A stretch of DNA of 64,000 bases, from the NCBI RefSeq assembly GCF_001668575.1, contig NZ_LZMD01000046.1, positions 124,001 through 188,000 on the forward strand, given 5' to 3'. The notes beneath the pieces are model-generated. The model was not told where the DNA came from. It did no database searches and saw nothing but the letters and a program-made list of their open reading frames with translations. The DNA is from Mycobacterium sp. 1164985.4. Lineage in GTDB: Bacteria > Actinomycetota > Actinomycetes > Mycobacteriales > Mycobacteriaceae. The translations under genes were made by a program, and so were the position numbers. Every line of letters starts with the position of its first letter. Position 1 is the first letter of the stretch. Of this stretch, positions 1 to 8,455 are shown in pieces.

Positions 1-760
1 TCGCAAGGACATACGACAACGGCTTACCCACATAATTCGCATACGTCGCCCCGAAGCGACGGACATCGGGCAGGAACTGCGAGGCCGAGAACTTGCGGCG
101 CAACGCAAGCGAACTCTGCGAGGCCAGCGCCACGGCCCACCCGACCAGCACCGCGTTGGAGTGAAACAGCGGCATCGACACGTAGCAGACATCGCTGGGA
201 CCGAGGTCGAACCGTTGCGTCATGGTCACGCCGGCCACCGCCACCTTGCCATGGCTGCACTTGACGGCCTTCGGGTCCCCACTGGTGCCCGACGTGTAGA
301 TGAGCATGAACAGGTCGGCCGGGTTGGCCTCGCGCACCACGACGGGCTCGTCGGCGAACGCCGCCACCTCGTCGTCCCACTCCGGCGAATCGACGTCGAT
401 GTGATCGATCCCCTCGATCACCTCTCGCGCACCCGAATCGGCAAGCACGAGTTGGCAATCGGCATGGGCGATGTCCCGCTGTAGCGCGGGTCCACGCCGC
501 ACTGGGTTGAGGCCTACCGGCACGATTCCCGTCAAACCCGCGGCCGCCAGCACCGCCGAGAAGAACGGCGTGTTCTGCAGCAGCACCCCGACGTGCGGAG
601 GGCGTCCGGGATCGAGGCGGGCGCGCAGCGCGGCGGCGATCGCCGCGGCATTGCGCAGGTGGTCGCGCCAGGGGGTGAACGTCTCCTCGAAGAGCACCCC
701 GCGATCGTCGACGTCAACCAGCGGCGCCAGTAACTCGGCGACCGTCGGCAGCTTGGTCAC
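1..760 (-). CDS. fadD17: FadD17-like fatty-acid/steroid acyl-CoA synthetase (3' part missing)
   Basis: This is the N-terminal half (about 253 residues) of an adenylate-forming acyl-CoA ligase; the gene runs off the left edge. Reading leftward from a GTG at 760 gives VTKLPTVAELLAPLV, and later the AMP-binding signature YTSGTSGDPKAV, followed by a motif reading MPLFHS. Family enzymes activate a carboxylate with ATP and load it on CoA. The GTG lies one base after the fadE27 stop (TGA at 764-762), so the two are probably translated together. The order fadE26-fadE27-fadD17 next to mce4 is that of the M. tuberculosis Rv3504-Rv3506 region, where the genes belong to the KstR cholesterol regulon. A cholesterol side-chain substrate is therefore inferred; the exact substrate is not readable from the sequence. 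Confidence 0.88.
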   Translation of the reverse strand, partial: MTKLPTVAELLAPLVDVDDRGVLFEETFTPWRDHLRNAAAIAAALRARLDPGRPPHVGVLLQNTPFFSAVLAAAGLTGIVPVGLNPVRRGPALQRDIAHADCQLVLADSGAREVIEGIDHIDVDSPEWDDEVAAFADEPVVVREANPADLFMLIYTSGTSGDPKAVKCSHGKVAVAGVTMTQRFDLGPSDVCYVSMPLFHSNAVLVGWAVALASQSSLALRRKFSASQFLPDVRRFGATYANYVGKPLSYVLA

Positions 761-761
761 A

Positions 762-1859
762 TCACGCGGGCGTATCGGCCAACTCCCGGCCGATACGCAG
801 CAGTTGCCCCGTCGCGCCGCCGACCGCGAACTCGGTCTGCTTGGCCGCCAGGAAATACCGGTGCACGGGGTGGTCGATGTCTATACCGACACCGCCGTGA
901 ACGTGCACCGTGGTGTGCGCGACGCGGTGCCCCGCTTCGGCGGCCCAGAACGCCGCGGTGTTGACGTCGACGTCCGCTGGAAGATCCTCGGACAACCGCC
1001 AGGCCGCCTGCGTCAGCGTGAGTCGAAGCGCCTTGACGTCGATGTAGCCGTCGGCCAGCCGTGACGACACGGCCTGGAAACTGCCGATCGGCCGGTCGAA
1101 CTGCTCGCGTTCACGGGCATATGCCGCGGTGAGCTCGAGTGCGCGGTCGAGCACCCCGAGCTGAAAAGCGCTGCGGCCCAGCGTCGCCCGGGTGATCAGC
1201 CATGCGACCGCATCATCATCGCCGACCGCGCGGCCTGCGTCGACCTGAGTGCCCCGCAGTTCCACGTGTCCTGTGCTGCCGTGGCCGGTGGTGTCCAACG
1301 GCTCGACCGTCACGCCAGGGTCGCTCGCGGAGACGAGGAAAAGTGTGGGGCCCGAGTCTGTTTCGGCCGGGATCAGGAACGCGTCGGCGACCGGCCCGAA
1401 GGGCACTTGAGTACGAGATCCGGTGAGCCGGTAACCGCCCTCCGAAGATTGCGCCTGCACGGGCCCCTGACCCATTTCGCCGTCGAGCGCGACGGTGAGG
1501 ATCTTGTCGCCCTTGATAGCGGGCACCGCCCACTCCTGTTGCAGCGCCTCGGGTCCGAACTCGGTCAGCGTGCCGGCGCCCAAAACGACCGACTCCAGAT
1601 ACGGCACCGCGGACAGCTGCCGACCGAGTGCGACCAGGATGGCGACCTGTTCGAGCACCCCGAACCCGCCGCCGCCCACCGACTCGGGAGCGGCAGCCGA
1701 GAGCACGTCGGCCTCGATCAGCTTTCCCCACAGCGTTTTGTCGAACCGTTGGTCAAGGCCGTCCAGTTCCCGCTGGCGTTCTGAGGTCACGACCGAATCG
1801 ACGATGGTGCGCACCAGGCCGCCGAGGTCTTCGGACGCTTCGGTTGTCTTGAAGTCCAT
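762..1859 (-). CDS. fadE27: acyl-CoA dehydrogenase FadE27 (ChsE5-type subunit)
   Basis: A 365-residue acyl-CoA dehydrogenase starting MDFKTTEASEDLGG. The ATG at 1859 is chosen because protein similarity begins there; the open frame extends far upstream only as a shadow of fadE26. The C-terminal dehydrogenase helices are clear (a HGGVGIDIDHPVHRYF motif, typical of the family). In M. tuberculosis FadE26 and FadE27 form an alpha2-beta2 FAD enzyme (ChsE4-ChsE5) that oxidises cholesterol side-chain CoA esters, and each subunit alone is incomplete. The gene sits 11 bases downstream of fadE26, which supports obligate co-expression. It should share the KstR operator at 3121-3134. Confidence 0.9.
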   Translation of the reverse strand: MDFKTTEASEDLGGLVRTIVDSVVTSERQRELDGLDQRFDKTLWGKLIEADVLSAAAPESVGGGGFGVLEQVAILVALGRQLSAVPYLESVVLGAGTLTEFGPEALQQEWAVPAIKGDKILTVALDGEMGQGPVQAQSSEGGYRLTGSRTQVPFGPVADAFLIPAETDSGPTLFLVSASDPGVTVEPLDTTGHGSTGHVELRGTQVDAGRAVGDDDAVAWLITRATLGRSAFQLGVLDRALELTAAYAREREQFDRPIGSFQAVSSRLADGYIDVKALRLTLTQAAWRLSEDLPADVDVNTAAFWAAEAGHRVAHTTVHVHGGVGIDIDHPVHRYFLAAKQTEFAVGGATGQLLRIGRELADTPA

Positions 1860-1870
1860 GGTGAGTCTTC

Positions 1871-3052
1871 CTATCGATTCACTCGGGGCAGGCCCAACGC
1901 GACCATGCCGATGATGTCGCGCTGAATCTCGTTGGTGCCGCCGCCGAAGGTGAGGATCAGGCAGCTGCGGTGCATCCGTTCGATCCGTCCGCGCAGCAGC
2001 GCGCCCGGCGAACCGGGACGCAGCGTGGCCGCCGTGCCGAGCACCTCCATCAGCAGGCGATAGGCCTCGGTCGCCAGTTCGGTGCCGTACACCTTGGCCG
2101 CCGATGCGTCGGCGGGGGAGGGCGCGGCCTCGTCGGAGGACGCCAGTTCCCAGTTGATCAGCTTGAGCACTTCGGCCTTGGCGTGCACCCGGGCCAGGTT
2201 GAGCTGTACCCACTCTGAGTCGATCAACCGTTTGCCGTGCACATCCTTGGTGTTCTGGGCCCACTCGCGAACCCCATTGAGCGCCAAAAAGATCGGCTGG
2301 GCCGATACGAGTGCCACGCGCTCGTGGTTGAGCTGGTTGGTCACCAGCTTCCACCCGGCGTTCTCCTCGCCGACAAGGTTGGTGACCGGCACCCGCACGT
2401 CCTGGTAATAGGTGGCGCTGGTGTCGACGCCCGCCATCGTATGCACCGGCGTCCAGGAGAACCCCTCCGCGGTGGTGGGCACGATCAGCATCGAGATCCC
2501 GCGGTGCTTCTTGGCCTCGGGATTGGTGCGCGCCGCCAGCCACACGTAGTCGGCGTAGGCGATCAGGCTGGTCCACATCTTCTGACCGTTGATCACGTAG
2601 TCGTCGCCATCGCGAACCGCGGTGGTGCGCAGCGAGGCCAGGTCGGTACCGGCGCCGGGCTCGGAGTAGCCGATCGAGAAGTGCAGTTCGCCGGCGGCGA
2701 TCTTGGGCAGGAAGAATTTCTTCTGCTCGTCGCTGCCGAAGTGCATGATCGTCGGCGCGACGCTGTTGATCGTCAGGAACGGCACCGGCACGTTCGCGAT
2801 CGCGGCCTCGTCGTTGAAGATCAACCCGTCGATGGGCGGGCGCTCCTGGCCGCCGAACTCCGTGGGCCACGACAGCGTCAGCCAGCCGTCCTTACCCATC
2901 TGCGCGACGGTCTCGCGGTACACATTGCCGCGGCCCATCTCACCGTCGTTGGATGCCAGAGCCTCGGCACGCTCGGGCGTCATGAGCTTGGTGAAGTAGG
3001 AGCGCAGCTCGCGACGCAGCTCTTCCTGCTCTGGGGTGTAGCCGATCCGCAT
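1871..3052 (-). CDS. fadE26: acyl-CoA dehydrogenase FadE26 (ChsE4-type subunit)
   Basis: A 393-residue acyl-CoA dehydrogenase starting MRIGYTPEQEELRREL, with the middle-domain motif GYSEPGAGTDLASL that contacts FAD and substrate and the C-terminal GGGTNEIQRDIIG motif of the family. It is the first gene of the leftward operon fadE26-fadE27-fadD17. By homology it pairs with FadE27 to make a heterotetrameric dehydrogenase for cholesterol side-chain CoA esters. The start is 69 bases from a perfect KstR operator shared with the divergent fdxD. Identity is firm; the substrate comes from known family work. Confidence 0.92.
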   Translation of the reverse strand: MRIGYTPEQEELRRELRSYFTKLMTPERAEALASNDGEMGRGNVYRETVAQMGKDGWLTLSWPTEFGGQERPPIDGLIFNDEAAIANVPVPFLTINSVAPTIMHFGSDEQKKFFLPKIAAGELHFSIGYSEPGAGTDLASLRTTAVRDGDDYVINGQKMWTSLIAYADYVWLAARTNPEAKKHRGISMLIVPTTAEGFSWTPVHTMAGVDTSATYYQDVRVPVTNLVGEENAGWKLVTNQLNHERVALVSAQPIFLALNGVREWAQNTKDVHGKRLIDSEWVQLNLARVHAKAEVLKLINWELASSDEAAPSPADASAAKVYGTELATEAYRLLMEVLGTAATLRPGSPGALLRGRIERMHRSCLILTFGGGTNEIQRDIIGMVALGLPRVNR

Positions 3053-3120
3053 CGCCTTGTCCTAACTTCTCTAGAGGCACGAAGTGGCATACCGGGAGTC
3101 AGCCCCGATTCCCTCCCGGT

Positions 3121-3134
3121 TGTAACACGTTCTA
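3121..3134. promoter_or_regulatory. KstR operator between fadE26 and fdxD
   Basis: The 14-mer TGTAACACGTTCTA fits the KstR consensus TnnAACnnGTTnnA at every fixed position. KstR is the TetR-family repressor of the mycobacterial cholesterol regulon. The site lies between two divergent cholesterol-linked transcription units, so it probably controls both. Confidence 0.85.
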
Positions 3135-3197
3135 GTCTTGGGGTCCAGGCCGGTGCCACACTGGGCTCGGAGCAGCTTTGACCGCGAGGAGGTTGTG

Positions 3198-3389
3198 ATG
3201 AGGGTGGAAGTGGATCGGGACCGGTGCGAGGGCAACGCCGTTTGCGTGGGAATCGCGCCCGACCTGTTCGATCTCGACGATGACGACTATGCGGTGGTCA
3301 AACTCGACCCGGTACCAGCCGACCAGGAGGAACTGGCCGAGCAGTCCATCGCCGAGTGCCCGAGGGCTGCGCTGCTTCGCCGAGACTAG
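3198..3389 (+). CDS. fdxD: small ferredoxin FdxD
   Basis: A 63-residue [3Fe-4S]-type ferredoxin (MRVEVDRDRCEGNAVC). Cys10, Cys16 and Cys54 supply three cluster ligands, and the usual fourth cysteine position is absent, as in single-cluster 3Fe-4S mycobacterial ferredoxins. The ATG at 3198 is preceded by a GCGAGGAGG-like ribosome site at about 3183-3191; an upstream in-frame start would only add unrelated residues. The position between fadE26 and hsd4A equals Rv3503c. The redox partner is not shown here; sterol-active P450s or reductases encoded elsewhere in the KstR regulon are the likely clients (inference). Confidence 0.9.
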   Translation: MRVEVDRDRCEGNAVCVGIAPDLFDLDDDDYAVVKLDPVPADQEELAEQSIAECPRAALLRRD

Positions 3390-3434
3390 AGGTATTCATA
3401 AATTGACGATGCACACGGGCATACGAGGAGCGGC

Positions 3435-4349
3435 ATGACTACAGACCCCAACGACCTGTCCGGCCGCGTAGCGGTGGTGACCGGAGCGGCCGCAGGCCTG
3501 GGGCGCGCGGAGGCGATCGGCCTGGCCCGGGCCGGGGCCACCGTCGTCGTCAACGACATCGCCGCCGCGCTCGACAAGTCCGACGTGCTGGACGAGATCT
3601 CGGCCGCCGGCTCGAAGGGCGTCGCGGTGGCGGGCGACATCAGCGCACGCTCGACCGCCGACGAACTGGTCGAAACGGCCGACGGACTCGGAGGCCTCGG
3701 CATCGTCGTCAACAACGCCGGCATCACCCGCGACCGCATGCTGTTCAACATGTCCGACGAGGACTGGGATGCGGTGATCGCCGTGCACCTTCGCGGGCAC
3801 TTCCTGCTGACCCGCAACGCCGCCACGTACTGGCGCGCGAAAGCGAAGGACAACAACGGCCAGGTCTACGGCCGCGTCATCAACACCTCGTCGGAAGCCG
3901 GGCTGGTGGGGCCGGTCGGGCAGGCCAACTACGGCGCCGCCAAGGCCGGCATCACCGCGTTGACGCTGTCGATGGCCCGGGCCCTGGAACGCTACGGTGT
4001 GCGGGCCAACGCCATCGCGCCCCGTGCCCGCACCGCGATGACCGCGGACGTGTTCGGCGAAGCACCGGAATTGAGCGAAGGCCAGATCGACCCGTTGTCA
4101 CCCGACCACGTCGTGAACCTGGTGCGCTTCCTGGCCTCCCCGGCAGCCGAAGCGGTCAACGGTCAGCTCTTCATCGTCTACGGTCCTACCGTGACACTGG
4201 TGGCAGCGCCGACGGTCGAGGCGCAATTCAGCGCCGAAGCCGATGCCTGGGACCCTTCGAAGCTGTCCGCGACCCTCCAGGAGTACTTTGCTGGACGCGA
4301 TCCGCAGAAGTGTTTCTCGGCCACCGCGCTGATGAATCAGCAAGACTGA
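3435..4349 (+). CDS. hsd4A: short-chain dehydrogenase Hsd4A-like (17-beta-HSD / beta-hydroxyacyl-CoA dehydrogenase)
   Basis: A 304-residue SDR with the cofactor motif TGAAAGLG (residues 16-23), NNAG (93-96), and catalytic Ser152/153, Tyr166 and Lys170 (YGAAK). Length and place between fdxD and yrbE4A match Rv3502c. The Mycolicibacterium homologue Hsd4A is reported to act both as a 17-beta-hydroxysteroid dehydrogenase and as the beta-hydroxyacyl-CoA dehydrogenase of sterol side-chain degradation. The start is 45 bases after fdxD and both genes lie behind the KstR site at 3121. The long C-terminal extension after residue 250 (compared with 250-residue SDRs) is typical of the HSD17B4-like group. 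Confidence 0.85.
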   Translation: MTTDPNDLSGRVAVVTGAAAGLGRAEAIGLARAGATVVVNDIAAALDKSDVLDEISAAGSKGVAVAGDISARSTADELVETADGLGGLGIVVNNAGITRDRMLFNMSDEDWDAVIAVHLRGHFLLTRNAATYWRAKAKDNNGQVYGRVINTSSEAGLVGPVGQANYGAAKAGITALTLSMARALERYGVRANAIAPRARTAMTADVFGEAPELSEGQIDPLSPDHVVNLVRFLASPAAEAVNGQLFIVYGPTVTLVAAPTVEAQFSAEADAWDPSKLSATLQEYFAGRDPQKCFSATALMNQQD

Positions 4350-4378
4350 CGGTCTCGTTCGTTACGGCCGAGCTCGAC

Positions 4379-4392
4379 TAGAACACGTTCTA
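4379..4392. promoter_or_regulatory. KstR operator 1 upstream of the mce4 operon
   Basis: TAGAACACGTTCTA is a perfect match to TnnAACnnGTTnnA and is itself a 14-bp palindrome. It lies in the 263-base gap between hsd4A and yrbE4A, which otherwise shows no gene. In M. tuberculosis the mce4 operon is KstR-repressed and induced on sterols. Confidence 0.88.
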
Positions 4393-4467
4393 GAATGAGC
4401 TGCGTCACACTTGCCCTGACCAGCACAAAAATCACATTTGTGACTCCATTTTCGGAGCTTTGACACT

Positions 4468-4481
4468 CCGAACGTGTTCTA
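4468..4481. promoter_or_regulatory. KstR operator 2 upstream of the mce4 operon (one mismatch)
   Basis: CCGAACGTGTTCTA keeps the AAC-N2-GTT core and the right flank but has C instead of T at the first consensus position. Its start is 89 bases from that of the perfect site at 4379. Two operators suggest tight or cooperative repression of the long mce4 transcript (inference). Confidence 0.7.
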
Positions 4482-4612
4482 GTTAGTATGATCCGGCTCA
4501 CTGAGAGCAACGCTGAGCCAAGGGGTGGGAAGTCCGCCGTGACAACGTATTTCACCTCTTCGCCACGAAGACGACGCGCCGAACATCCCTTCCCCCGAGA
4601 ACGGAGCAAAGG

Positions 4613-5374
4613 TTGATCAAACAGCTCACGGTCCCGACGCGGGCCGTGGGCGGCTTCTTCGAGATGTCCTTGGAAACGTTCCTCAAGATCTTTCGACGCC
4701 CCTTTCAATTCCGTGAGTTCCTCGAGCAAACATGGATGATCGCGAAGGTTTCGCTCGTTCCGACCCTGCTGATTTCGATTCCATTCACAGTGCTGGTCGC
4801 GTTCACCCTCAACATCCTGTTGCGAGAGATCGGTGCCGCGGACCTGTCCGGGTCCGGCACCGCGTTCGGCACGGTGACGCAGCTCGGCCCAATCTCGACC
4901 GTGCTCGTCATCGCCGGCGCCGGTGCGACGGCAATCTGCGCGGACCTGGGCGCCCGCACCATCCGTGAAGAGATCGACGCGATGCGGGTGCTCGGCATCG
5001 ATCCCATTCAACGGCTGGTGGTGCCGCGCGTGCTGGCGTCGACCACGGTGGCGCTGCTGCTCAACGGTCTGGTGATCGCGATCGGCCTGGTCGGCGGCTA
5101 TGTGTTCTCCGTACTACTGCAGGGTGTGAACCCCGGGGCCTTCATCAACGGCCTGACCATCCTCACCGGGCTCGGCGAGTTGGTGATCTCCGAAGTCAAG
5201 GCCCTGCTGTTCGGCGTAATGGCGGGACTCGTCGGTTGCTATCGCGGACTCACCGTCAAGGGTGGACCCAAGGGGGTCGGAGAGGCCGTCAACGAGACCG
5301 TCATCTATGCCTTCATCTGTCTGTTCGTGATCAACGTACTTATGACCGCAATCGGCGTTCGGGTGCTGGGCTGA
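4613..5374 (+). CDS. yrbE4A: Mce4 permease subunit YrbE4A
   Basis: A 253-residue MlaE/YrbE-type inner-membrane permease with five or six hydrophobic segments and the coupling-loop motif REEIDAMRVLGIDP, which in this family contacts the ATPase (MceG, encoded elsewhere). With YrbE4B it forms the membrane channel of the Mce4 sterol importer. The start is TTG at 4613, behind an ACGGAG ribosome site, and the protein begins MIKQLTVPTRAVGGFF like Rv3501c. The stop TGA overlaps the yrbE4B ATG (TGATG at 5372-5376). Confidence 0.93.
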   Translation: MIKQLTVPTRAVGGFFEMSLETFLKIFRRPFQFREFLEQTWMIAKVSLVPTLLISIPFTVLVAFTLNILLREIGAADLSGSGTAFGTVTQLGPISTVLVIAGAGATAICADLGARTIREEIDAMRVLGIDPIQRLVVPRVLASTTVALLLNGLVIAIGLVGGYVFSVLLQGVNPGAFINGLTILTGLGELVISEVKALLFGVMAGLVGCYRGLTVKGGPKGVGEAVNETVIYAFICLFVINVLMTAIGVRVLG

Positions 5375-6216
5375 TGAGCTACGACGTGTCGCTGAGAATG
5401 CGGCGGGCGCTCGAACGGGTGCCCAAGGCCGTGGATACCTTTGGCGAGCAGGCGTTGTTCTACGCCGAGTCGGTGCGGTACATGCCGAACGCGGTGCGTC
5501 GCTACGGCAAGGAAACGACCCGGTTGATAGCCGAGATGACCCTGGGCACCGGTGCGCTGATCCTGATCGGTGGCACGGTCGGTGTCGCTGCCTTCCTCAC
5601 GCTGGCGTCCGGCGGCGTCATCGCCGTGCAGGGCTACGAGTCACTGGGCAACATTGGCATCGAGGCGCTCACCGGGTTCCTGTCCGCCTATCTCAACGTG
5701 CGCATCGTTGCGCCGATCATCGCCGGTATCGCGCTCGCGGCCACCATAGGCGCAGGTACCACCGCGCAACTGGGCGCAATGCGCATCTCCGAAGAGATCG
5801 ATGCGGTCGAATCAATGGCCGTGCACTCGGTGTCCTACCTGGTGTCCACCCGCATCGTCGCCGGCCTGATTGCGATAATCCCGCTGTATTCGTTGGCCGT
5901 GCTGGCCGCGTTCTTCTCGGCTCGCACCATCACCGTCTACGTCAACGGACAGTCGGGCGGTCTCTACGACCACTACTTCAATACGTTCCTGATACCGAAC
6001 GATCTGTTGTGGTCTTTCGCTCAGGCGATCGTGATGGCGGTCGCCGTGATGCTCGTCCACACCTACTACGGCTACAACGCTTCGGGCGGACCTGTCGGCG
6101 TTGGCGTCGCGGTGGGTAAGGCGGTTCGGACTTCGCTGATCGTCGTCGTCATCATCACCTTGTTCATCTCCTTGGCCGTGTACGGTGCCACCGGCAACTT
6201 CAACCTGTCGGGTTAG
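5374..6216 (+). CDS. yrbE4B: Mce4 permease subunit YrbE4B
   Basis: A 280-residue second permease subunit, starting MSYDVSLRMRRALERV at the ATG that overlaps the yrbE4A stop. It carries the same coupling-loop type (RISEEIDAVESMAV) and several membrane spans. The upstream extension of the open frame is a shadow of yrbE4A. The 14-base gap to mce4A, holding a GAGGAGAGAG ribosome site, is the only real spacer among the yrbE/mce/mas genes. It acts with YrbE4A in sterol import. Confidence 0.93.
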   Translation: MSYDVSLRMRRALERVPKAVDTFGEQALFYAESVRYMPNAVRRYGKETTRLIAEMTLGTGALILIGGTVGVAAFLTLASGGVIAVQGYESLGNIGIEALTGFLSAYLNVRIVAPIIAGIALAATIGAGTTAQLGAMRISEEIDAVESMAVHSVSYLVSTRIVAGLIAIIPLYSLAVLAAFFSARTITVYVNGQSGGLYDHYFNTFLIPNDLLWSFAQAIVMAVAVMLVHTYYGYNASGGPVGVGVAVGKAVRTSLIVVVIITLFISLAVYGATGNFNLSG

Positions 6217-6230
6217 AGGAGAGAGAAACC

Positions 6231-7421
6231 ATGTCGAGAAAGTCCGCGATCAGGATCGCCGCCGCAGTGCTGGCGGCGATCCTCGTGGCCTTCTCGGTGT
6301 TCACCTATCTCTTTTACACCGCGGCGTTCACACCGACCGAGTCTGTGGTGGTCACCTCTCCGCGGGCCGGTTTGGTGATGGATCCCGACGCCAAGGTCAA
6401 GTACCGGGGTGTTCAAATCGGCAAGGTCGAAGACATCTCGTACACCGGCGATCAAGCGAAGTTGACGCTCGCGATCAACACGCGCGAGCTGCGCTTTGTC
6501 CCCTCGAATGCGCCAGTGCGTATCGCCAGTACCACGGTATTCGGCGCGAAGTCGGTGGAATTCCTTGCCCCCGATCAGCCGTCGGGAACGCCGCTGCGCG
6601 CCGGCGCCGTGGTTCAGGCCGAAGCAGTGCAGCTGGAAGCCAACACGCTGTTCCAGACCCTGATAGATGTCCTGAACAAGATCAACCCCATACACCTGAA
6701 CGCGTCTATGTCGGCGATCGCGGAAGGCCTGCGTGGTCACGGTGACGATTTCGGCTCTACCATAGCGGGTTTGAATCAGTACCTCACCGAACTGAATCCG
6801 AAGCTGCCGCAAGTGGAGTCGGTTATCGGGCAGACGGCCACGGTGGCCAACATCTATGGCGATGCCGGCCCCGACCTGGTGACTGTGATCGACAACGTGC
6901 CGACCATCAGCGCGACGGTCGTCGATCAGCAGGAGAACCTGAACGCGACGTTGCTTGCGACGATCGGCCTGGCGAACCAGGGCGCCGATACTTTGGAGCC
7001 GGGGGCAGACGATTACATCGCTGCGATCCAGCGGCTACGAGCGCCATTGAAGGTGTTGGGAGACTATTCGCCGGAATTCGGCTGCATAATACAAGGAGTT
7101 GCGATCGGCAACGAGCGGGGACAGGCCGTCGTCGGTGGCCTCAAACCCGGCGCAATGGTCAGTTCCAGCTTCGTACTGGGCGTGCCGTCGTATACGTATC
7201 CGGAGAGCCTGCCGATTGTGAATGCAACGGGTGGTCCGAACTGCCGCGGCCTCCCGAACATCCCCAGCAAGATGTTTGGCGGCTCGTGGTTCAGGTCGCC
7301 GTTCTTGGTTACCGACAACGCCTACATCCCGTACGAGCCGTTCACCGAAGTGCAGGTCGACGCTCCGTCCACTTTCCAGTTCCTCTTCAATGGCGCGTTC
7401 GCAGAACGGGACGACTTCTGA
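6231..7421 (+). CDS. mce4A: Mce4A substrate-binding/tunnel protein
   Basis: A 396-residue Mce-family protein with an N-terminal membrane anchor (about residues 8-28), a MlaD-like beta-barrel domain (about 40-115, with DAKVKYRGVQIGKVEDI) and a long helical region that in Mce complexes builds a periplasmic needle. Residues about 270-340 hold paired cysteines (FGCIIQ and NCRGL) that could form a disulfide. Mce4A-F form one hetero-hexamer importing cholesterol and related sterols. The stop overlaps the next start (TGATG at 7419-7423). Confidence 0.93.
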   Translation: MSRKSAIRIAAAVLAAILVAFSVFTYLFYTAAFTPTESVVVTSPRAGLVMDPDAKVKYRGVQIGKVEDISYTGDQAKLTLAINTRELRFVPSNAPVRIASTTVFGAKSVEFLAPDQPSGTPLRAGAVVQAEAVQLEANTLFQTLIDVLNKINPIHLNASMSAIAEGLRGHGDDFGSTIAGLNQYLTELNPKLPQVESVIGQTATVANIYGDAGPDLVTVIDNVPTISATVVDQQENLNATLLATIGLANQGADTLEPGADDYIAAIQRLRAPLKVLGDYSPEFGCIIQGVAIGNERGQAVVGGLKPGAMVSSSFVLGVPSYTYPESLPIVNATGGPNCRGLPNIPSKMFGGSWFRSPFLVTDNAYIPYEPFTEVQVDAPSTFQFLFNGAFAERDDF

Positions 7422-8455
7422 TGGGCCACCGCGGAACCCTGGCCAAGGTCAGCATCTTCGTCGTGGTCATGCTGATGGTTGCCGCAGGTTTGGTCGTGAT
7501 CTTCGGAGAGTTCCGGTTCGCTTCGACCAACAGCTACCACGCCACGTTCAGCGACGCCTCGCGACTCGAGAGCGGCAGCGACGTGCGGATCTCGGGGGTG
7601 CCGGTGGGCACGGTCGAAGGTGTGAAGCTGAATCCCGACAACACCGTCGATGTGGCGTTCACCCTCGACAAGAAGTACCAGATGTATACGTCGACGCGGG
7701 CCGTGATCCGCTACGAGAACCTGGTCGGCGACCGCTTCATGGAGATCACCTCGGGCCCGGGCGAACTGCGAAAGTTACCACCGGGCGGTATGGTCTCCAT
7801 CAACCAGACCCAGCCGGCGTTGGATCTCGACGCCCTGCTCGGTGGCCTGCGCCCGGTAGTCAAGGGCCTCAATGGCGAGCAGGTCAATCAGATCAGCAAT
7901 GCGATTCTCGAGTTGCTTCAGGGCCAGGGCGGTGCGTTGTCTCAATTGCTCTCGGAGACAGGATCCTTCAGCAAGACCTTGGGTGATCGCTACCAGGTGA
8001 TCTCTGAGGTCATCCGCAATCTCAACGAGGTGCTCGGCACCGTTGACGAGAAGAGCGTGGAGTTCGATGCCAGCGTGGACGAACTCCAGAAACTCGTCAG
8101 CGGACTGGCGGAGGGTCGAGACCCGATCGCCGGAGCGATTCCGCCGCTGGCGTCAGCGGAAACGGACCTCACCGACATGTTGGTCAAGTCGAGACGGCCG
8201 CTACAGGGCGTACTCGAGAACCTTCGCCCGCTGGCGACCGAGCTCGACGACCGTAAGGCCGAGGTGAATTCGGTCATCGAACCGCTGGCAGAAAACTACC
8301 TGCGACTCAATTCCCTTGGCGCGTACGGCTCGTACTTCAACTACTACATCTGCACGGTGAGGCTTAAATTCAACGGTCCTGCGGGCAGCGACATCTTCCT
8401 GCCGATCGGCGGCGTGCCGGATCCATCGAAGGGCAGGTGTTCAGACAATGGATAA
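7421..8455 (+). CDS. mce4B: Mce4B protein of the sterol importer
   Basis: A 344-residue Mce protein starting MGHRGTLAKVSIFVVV, with an N-terminal membrane anchor, a MlaD domain (SDVRISGVPVGTVEGV) and a helical needle region. The ATG overlaps the mce4A stop, and upstream in-frame codons are shadow. The C-terminus overlaps the mce4C start by 8 bases. One subunit of the Mce4 hexamer; no enzymatic activity is expected. Confidence 0.93.
   Translation: MGHRGTLAKVSIFVVVMLMVAAGLVVIFGEFRFASTNSYHATFSDASRLESGSDVRISGVPVGTVEGVKLNPDNTVDVAFTLDKKYQMYTSTRAVIRYENLVGDRFMEITSGPGELRKLPPGGMVSINQTQPALDLDALLGGLRPVVKGLNGEQVNQISNAILELLQGQGGALSQLLSETGSFSKTLGDRYQVISEVIRNLNEVLGTVDEKSVEFDASVDELQKLVSGLAEGRDPIAGAIPPLASAETDLTDMLVKSRRPLQGVLENLRPLATELDDRKAEVNSVIEPLAENYLRLNSLGAYGSYFNYYICTVRLKFNGPAGSDIFLPIGGVPDPSKGRCSDNG

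Noticed and set aside
1860..2870. N-terminal extension of the fadE27 frame over fadE26
   Set aside because: The extra 337 residues are a shadow of fadE26 in another frame; similarity starts at MDFKTTEAS.
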